Assembly (NCBI RefSeq): GCF_032854445.1 | Contig: NC_088303.1 | Coordinates: 32,743,501-32,807,500, forward strand | DNA: 64,000 bases | Direction of reading: 5' to 3' | Origin: Liolophura sinensis | Taxonomy: Eukaryota; Mollusca; Polyplacophora; Chitonida; Chitonidae | Shown: in pieces, positions 57,141 through 64,000 of the stretch | How the letters are laid out: each line of letters starts with the position of its first letter | How positions within the stretch are numbered: position 1 is the first letter of the stretch | Translations under genes and position numbers: made by a program | The notes under the pieces: generated by a model | The model's input: the letters and a program-made list of their open reading frames with translations, nothing else | What the model was told of the DNA's origin: nothing | Database searches by the model: none

Positions 57141-60100
57141 GGGAAAATTATCGAAAAATTACCTCTGCAAATTAGGCAATGATGACGTTAAAAATATTTT
57201 AACGGGCACTTCCTAGGACATGCTGGGTTTATGCACTAAACCCCCATTCTTCAGATCTCCGGTATGACTTAATGACAATTTCAAGGGGCCGTAGGGTTTG
57301 TACAACAAAAAAACCCATTCTTCAGATCTCCAAAGGACTTAGTACAGCAGCAGTTACTAAGGGTACTGCCTTCGAAATACTGGGCCTGTACACACAGTCG
57401 TACATTATTCAGAAATTCAAAAAAAGACCTTATCGATAGTGAAGCAGTTTCCGGCACAAATATTTTCCAGTTGCGTTACACTGGTTTAACTACAAAGGAT
57501 GGAATCCCTGTCTGTGTTTCATTTTTCTCCCAAAATATGTCCTTGTCTGGTGCTTGGGGTTCTAATGAACTGAAGTGCTGAGCATTTTAAAAACCAAAAA
57601 ACCAAACGAGTATTGCGTATGGAAATTAGGCAATGATGGCGTCAAAAACGGGCCTTGCACTAGTCGAGATAAAACCCTCAATATCATACCTGATACTTTC
57701 ATCTTTATTGAGTAACAATAATTGCATTTACGATTGTAACTTGTACAGTTGGTTGTTTCAAAGCTATGTTTTAAAACACGTTAAATCTATGATGAATCAA
57801 ACCTTTTTCAAATGGACTGCTCAATTAAGACAAGTGTTGTTTCATTAGGTCACTATAGTTCTGCAGGCCTATCACTCCCCACCCCTACTCCCACCCACAT
57901 TGCCTGAGGGAAAAAAACAAAATTTGAAATACCCAATTTGGCTCCTCAGTTTATTGAAAATGAAGGTTTCAAAAGATTTCAGGAAATAAAGTTTTCAGAA
58001 CAATTTATTTTATATCGTGAGTTACATTCGTCAATTACATTACAGTCAGATTAGATAAATTTGAATTGAGTGTACCATATAAACGGTGCTATTCTCAGAA
58101 TACTCTCATCTCATGAGAACACACGAGATTCTCGTGAACAGATTGTGCAAGGCCTGGTGAAAATGACAATTCTACCTTTTCTTCAAATTTCTGTGCTGCG
58201 TACAGAAGATACGTCACACCTTCGTCAATAATTTGTCAAAGGTCAGTGATTTATCCAGGGTGCAAGTATTTTGGTTTCCTCTTCCTGAAAAATGGTCGCC
58301 ATTTATGAGTGGGAAAAAATTTAGTATGGCGTTAAATAACAATAAAATAAATAAAACTAATGGCGGTAAAATATGCAGAGAGTTTTCTGTGCAAAAAAAA
58401 ACGTTTGCCATAACAGGATGATAACTGTTCAACACGTCCTGTACATATCAGTATTCCCATTAACAGCTCAGCTACAATATGCCGGTATTTGGTAGTTACT
58501 TTGAGTGCACGTGTGATAAGATTTAAGTGACGGGACTCAATGTTCTGTTCGATTCACGTGCTGAAGCCTCTGCGGTGTGCAGGTGTTCTTTACGACCTGT
58601 TTATGACGAGTGTGACACTTGTTCTAGTCAAGCAGCTTGGCGAACCGCCTGGGGAAGCAGCCAAAGAACACTGTTCACCTCCAACCTTATGGCTTCCTGG
58701 CATTGTTGCACTCTAGACTGGGAAACTCAAAGGACCCTGTTCAATTCGAAGACATTTCTTTTTTCTTGCAGAAGTCAAACCATAACAATGTCCTGAAAAC
58801 AACCTACTAAAGTTAGCCCTCCCCTCCCTTCTACCTCCATCCGCACCCCCCAAAACATAAAGAAACAGCGACAAAAAGGTTTAATGATTTGCCCGCCAGG
58901 GGGCGGTAATTGGAAATCGTATTCCTCCGAAACTCGCGATTCTTTGCGCAGTGGTGTCAAATGGCGGGAACATGCTGTGCAAATATTGAAAAGCACGGGA
59001 CACGGTTTCGTGCACACTGTGGGTGGAACTTATTAATAGCCCTGTAAGGACGGGCTGAAATTGCCGAAGAATAGATAACAACTTTTCAACAAAGTCAAAA
59101 TTAGGCTGAATTTGCTTGTTGAAATTAAGATAGCACCGATATCTGCAGGGCGTAGAGGCTGGGAGAGTAAGTGACAATGAAGAGCTGTGTTAGGAACTCA
59201 CCTGTGGAAAGATTATATGACCAGCCAAGTCCACAAATCATTCTTTTAACAACGTGATGAAAACCTAGCTGACAAATACCTCCGGGATGATCGTCAACAT
59301 TAAAAGACATTCGAATGTCTCATTTCTAATCTGCCCGTCATGTAAATCGCCTTAATATAGACGTTAATGTATCTGTGCTGTGTATCCATCCTAACCCCAC
59401 ACATATCTATATACAAATACAACTCTACCAAGCTTCATAAAGGCAAAAGACATTCATAAATGGACTTGTTTGGTTATTACTAAGATATGTTTACAGCTTT
59501 TAAATCTCATTCCATTTCAAGAAATATTTACATATATTTATATGAGAACGGCATACAGTGTTAAGACTGTAAACACCAATATATACATCTACGAATGTCA
59601 CAATGATTTTCATTTCATCTACAAAGTCAGAAAGTTGAATGTATTTAGTGTTCACACAGAGCTAAAGTTACAATCCACCATCAGACCTAATTATGTGAGC
59701 TTAACGTGGCTTCAGAAAGGCACCAGAGAAACATGTTTTGTAAATACTGTAGATCCGAAAAGTCCGATCTCTTACTTTAACAGAAATTGCGTCTTTCAAC
59801 ACAACTCAGATAGCATAATATTGCCTTTTACATTATGGACATAAAATGAGCTGTATATGAACTTACGTTTGTTGAAAGAAATTGTTCAAAGAGTAGATGT
59901 TGACAGAATGAGTAAGTATCACCTGGAACATGCACGTGTACCTTATCCACGTATAGAATGGCAAAGATATTAGGACTGATTTAATTACGGCGAAGAATCC
60001 TGAATATAGTTAACACCGGCTTTGGTTTGTGAAGATTATATTTATGTATACGTTTGATACCGTGAGTAATGTTATCTTTTTAACTATGCATAGGCCACAA

Positions 60101-61837
60101 TTCCGTCGAATGTTTTAATAGCTATTCAGGGTGCTTGATATACAAATTATAAACTTTATACAAGTAACAACACTTTATTATGACGTATGTTGTTAAAAAA
60201 AATCTTGTCAAACCATTTTTCTACATATTTAAAAAAAATATTGAGCTGGTGCAAAAATATTGTCAAATGATGAATATGCATAGAAGAACGGACACTGACA
60301 CGTGCCCTAACGGAAGTTGTAGTAATCAATGAAATACACTATTACGTGTAAGTAAATGTGCAAAATTGTCTTCAAATTTCTGTGATTAACCGGTTAATAA
60401 TGGTAATCACAGGAATGCACGGCAAATCGCGAAAGCGTCCTATCCCATCGACCAGAATTTAAAAACGGTCAAACAAATTTTTGAAAAAAAGATTAAAGGA
60501 TGTTCTCTTTTTTTCACTTCTGACAACTGCGATACTTGGTTTCTCGTCAGCACTACGTACCCAGACGGCCTGACATAAGTTTTATTTTCCTCACAATCGT
60601 CTATATGCATCCAGAATCAAATTCCCTTCACTTTTCCTGACTCTCTCGAAAGTTTGACAATCGAATTCTTGTTAAAATTAATGTTAAATTTGTAGGGCCT
60701 TGTAAGATGATAGACCTTTATACGGGCAATTCGACTTGAAAACTCAGATGTGGTGGAAGAGCCCGCAATACTAACAAGATTGTCCCGTTTCTCCAGTCGG
60801 TGTCCTTTGATGTGAAATGAACAAATCAAATTGCCCCTATTGCTACACAGTGGGTTTGTGCTAACTACGTGCCTGAGAATAGTTGTGGCCACTAAAGATG
60901 AGCCCCTGGGTGAAATGTGTGTATATTACACATTTACAGGTGTTATTGGCCTATTCCGATGCTTGTGTGGGCCTCACTTTGATTTGCTGCCGGCTTTGTG
61001 GACAAGGTAAAGATGAAAGCGAGGGCGTCTGGGCTGACCTATCCCCACCCCAGAACCCGGCCCACGGGACGGATCATCAAAAAACATGACGGAAGCCTTT
61101 GCTAGAACAAATCTGAAGGGATCGGTAGTCCATGTGGTTGTGGGGTGGGGTGAGACATAACGTCCGGTGGGACAGAGATATGCTCCATCACGATGGCCTA
61201 ATCCATTAGATGACATTATAGGCGTTCAAAAGGCGACGCTCATATCCGCGGACACACAGCGCTGCAGCGAATTAGATTTTCATTAAATAAACATTAAAAA
61301 GTTGAAAGATATGAAGAGAGATAATCCCTGGATCCGGTTCTTTTGGCTATAGTCGAGTGAAAAGGATATTATATAGCTGGTCACAAATCCATCATTGCCG
61401 ACAGAAGGGCGACTTCAGGGCGAAGCTCATATTACTACATATATGCATAAATAAGAGATCTGCGTTTTCGCCGAATAATCCGATGTAATAATTTCGTGGG
61501 TAGGGTGTTGAAAAGCGTGCAAGTTATCAACTTTCATTAAAATTTTGTATGCATTCTATACTCTCCAGTGATAAGCGTGCTATTTGTCTTTTGCCTTTGC
61601 TGTTTGCTCAATGTAACATCAACCACATGTATAGATGACAGACATCCGAATCTTATTTTTGCAGAGTTGCTTGCATCAGTATCAGATGAGCTTTCTTTGA
61701 GTGCTTTATTTGTTCTCCGACCTGCAGGGTGCTAGTTTCCAGTCCCGGGTCGATGTCACGAAAAGTTTTTCTTATGTTTTGCCTTCCCTTTAGCTTATAC
61801 CTCCATTTTCCCTCGCCTTCTCGAGCAACGTTGCATC
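57141..61837. other. Gene desert segment, no gene recognised
   Basis: Short ORFs without motifs. Possible conserved non-coding blocks cannot be judged from one sequence. A paired CCCATTCTTCAGATCTCC word occurs at 57,243 and 57,310, a small local duplication. Confidence 0.45.
58892..58907. promoter_or_regulatory. CTCF-like binding motif
   Basis: CCCGCCAGGGGGCGGT contains the CCAGGGGGCG core typical of CTCF sites. It lies in the gene-free stretch in front of the homeobox gene, about 3.8 kb from its 3' end. A single motif match is weak evidence. Confidence 0.3.
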
Positions 61838-62345
61838 ATATGGCCGGCTGTGTGACATATTGCGTCTATATGGCCAACCCTGTAAAGTATTGCAATTAGA
61901 TGGCCTACTGTGTGAAACCTTGCGTTCAGATGGCCAACCGTCTTAAATATTGCTTTCAGATCACCTTCTCTGTGTAATATTGCGTGTGATGTATTACATT
62001 CAGATGACTTACCGTGGGATGTATTGCATTTAGATGGCCGGATGTTTGAAATATGGGCCCGACTGTGTTAACTATTGCTTTCAGGTGGTCGGGTCGGCTG
62101 TGCGAATTATTGTGTTCACTTGGCTGACCGTATGATGTATTGCGTTCAGATGACCGACAGTGTAAAACGTTGCGTTCAGATGGCCGACCGTGTGATGTTT
62201 TGCCGCACACATATGGCCAACCCTCTAAAATATTGCAATTAGATGGCCAACCGCGCAAGACACTGCATTCAGATGGCCGATCTTTTTAAAACTTGCATTC
62301 AGCTGGCCGACTGTGAAATATTGCATTTCAATTGGCTTCGGCAGA
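61838..62345. repeat. Degenerate ~32-bp tandem repeat, about 15 copies
   Basis: Words like ATTGCGTTCAGATGGCCGAC and CGTGTGAAATATTGCATTTA follow each other at roughly 30-35 bp spacing, diverged but recognisable throughout. Confidence 0.85.
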
Positions 62346-62736
62346 AAGTTTGCTATTGCTAAAGAACTCAAAAGTTTCTGTCAGTTGTATCCAACCGTAA
62401 GGCGTATACTTTTGACCCCAGTGATTCCTTGGTTTCATGGAAATGTCAGCAGTGAAACAAAAGCCAGAAACTTATACGATGATATCGACGATAAAAATAT
62501 ACGATGTATGTTATCTGGAATTGATATGAAATTGGTTTATTTTCATACACATAAATATAATTACGTATTTAATTGGTTAAACAGCTCAATGTGAAATAAC
62601 AAGATATACACAATTTTTAGTCTCTTTCCCGAGGATGTTTTCCAACTTCCTGTTCATCCGTAAACCGCATGGACTTTGCACCAAATTGCTCACCACTCAA
62701 AAGTCTATACTATAAAGTGGTTATAAGCAGTATCTG

Positions 62737-64000
62737 TTACGTATCCTCATTTTTCGATTCCAGACTAAGTATATTAGAAATCGACCATATTTTTGCTTTT
62801 GGCGTGGGTGGACTGTTTATTCGATTGCCATGGCCACGGTTTGCTGAGCCTGCAGAATGACACGATTGTTGTTGTTGTTGTTGTTGTTTTTGACATACAG
62901 CACCACGTGGGCTTGCACTCTGAGATAGATCTACTGGACGAATCTGTGACTCGGAAACTTGATGTAACATTCTCTTTTCTCTTTGTTCCATATTCTCTGC
63001 GAGAGGCGTCGTATTTGACGCTGTAGCCTTAGCGGACTTTGAACACTGATCGCCTTGTTTACCACTGATGAAATCTAACCCGTGTCTCGGTGGTGTCTGC
63101 TCTCCAGAGATTACGCGAGACGAACAGAAATGGCCACTAATCCTCCCTGGGGTTTTCATGTCTGAACCAGGCATACGACCAACGGGTCGAAAGCGAGGCA
63201 CAGAGTCCTCGCTCGGAGCATGCAGATGCCCCAAATCCTCGAGGTCCTCATCGTCATCCACGGAGATCTCCTCGCATTCATCCTCATGGTCACTTCCTGT
63301 TTGATAAATGTATGGAAAAAACGAATATCACATTGCTGTCGAGAAACAAATATATCTAAATTTGCAATGAACGGCTAACACCTGTATTTTCAAAATAATG
63401 GGTGAAATTTCCACTTCCTGACACCATATATGAATTGTGCATATGGTGCACAGATAGTATATTGTTTAAATTCACATATTTTATTTAATGTATGATATAC
63501 CAAGTATACCTGCTAGTATCACATGTACTGTGTGATACACAAATGGTGTATTGGTATCCACATATATTGATATTGTGTCACATCCATACAATTAAGTGGT
63601 AGTATCAGATTTACTGTGTGACACATAAATAGTGGTTTGGCATTCGCATATGCCGTGTTTAAAGTATATGATATCCACGGACAGTGTTTTATTGGTAGTG
63701 TCAGAATTAGTGTGTGATAAGCACTCATTTATTTATTGTCCGTTACAAGCAAACACCTTAAACCACAAATTGAATTACCGGAGATAAATAGAGAAATAAA
63801 GCCTGTAATATTTCACATACCGTGTTTACTGCGCGACGCATCGCTTCCCTCGTTCTCGTCCTCTGATCGCCCGTCCCCGTCCTCGTCCACCCCAGGGGAG
63901 GATCGCCCAGTCTCTTTCTTCAGGCGCCGCCGGGCATTGGCGAACCACGTGGACACTTGGGTCAAGGTCATTTTGGTGATGATCGCCAGCATGATTTTCT
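62737..64000 (-). CDS. Irx: Iroquois-class TALE homeobox gene, 3' part
   Basis: Two exons seen: 64,000-63,821 (cut by the window edge; donor GTATGT) and 63,296-62,737 (acceptor TTATCAAACAG), joined in phase 1 through a Gly codon. The first carries the end of the homeodomain, [20 protein letters not shown] then NARRRLKKE: Iroquois recognition helix with Ala at position 50 of WFANAR. An acidic stretch follows ([33 protein letters not shown]), as in Iroquois proteins. Near the C-terminus [14 protein letters not shown] matches the conserved Lys-Ile-Trp-Ser motif of the family. There is a Gln run (QKQQQQQQQ). Oddity: the KKE of the homeodomain is followed by TGRSSPG instead of the usual conserved basic/aromatic continuation. 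Nuclear transcription factor; about 245 residues visible. The homeodomain start and earlier exons lie beyond 64,000. Confidence 0.88.

Noticed and set aside
61838-62345. CRISPR-like array
   Set aside because: The units are degenerate and contiguous without unique spacers; this is a eukaryotic tandem repeat.

Overview
This window is animal nuclear DNA. The reasons are intron-split genes with GT/AG junctions and conserved phases (a GDAP1-type gene, a TP53RK/Bud32 kinase and an Iroquois-class homeobox gene), abundant tRNA-derived and TIR-bearing short repeats, TTTA and TA microsatellites, and AT-rich intergenic sequence. A repeat found in more than ten copies, beginning TTTATTTGATTGGTGTTTTA, looks like the type common in mollusc genomes. 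A mollusc or another spiralian is therefore my best guess, but this is inference.

Layout. 1-11,159 is host sequence with a 34-bp minisatellite, other tandem repeats and a tandem segmental duplication; each duplicate holds an almost identical short exon (minus strand) coding for an N-terminal signal anchor. 11,166-26,171 is one complete 15,006-bp Maverick/Polinton (adintovirus-like) element, flanked by the 6-bp duplication GTATAC and ending in short inverted repeats. It is clearly GC-richer than its surroundings. Inside it, left to right, are: two minus-strand genes of unknown function, a penton-like minor capsid gene (-), a conserved ORF (+), a structural-type ORF with C-terminal membrane segments (-), the double-jelly-roll major capsid gene (+), the packaging ATPase (+), four small genes (+), the retroviral-type integrase (+) and, convergent to it, the protein-primed family B DNA polymerase (-). 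Together these are the integration, replication, packaging and capsid modules of a virus-like transposon. I saw no adenain-type protease. Many genes carry in-frame stops or frameshifts, and the polymerase lacks the segment that should hold its DTD motif, so this copy is dead. Four of the small or structural ORFs are still open.

26,178-64,000 is host sequence. A five-exon GDAP1 homologue (29,865-36,091, -) has an unusual Pro/Thr/Ser-rich N-terminal extension of about 282 residues. A two-exon TP53RK (41,660-43,204, +) is complete. About 19.5 kb without a recognisable gene then leads to the 3' part of an Iroquois-class homeobox gene (62,737-64,000, -), cut by the window end. Mobile elements fill the gaps, including two full copies of a roughly 400-bp MITE with 7-bp target duplications, palindromic MITEs, TIR elements with tRNA-like cores, and tRNA-derived SINEs.

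Limits: gene names come from recognising motifs by eye. Exon boundaries were checked for splice signals and phase, but no alignment or search was run.
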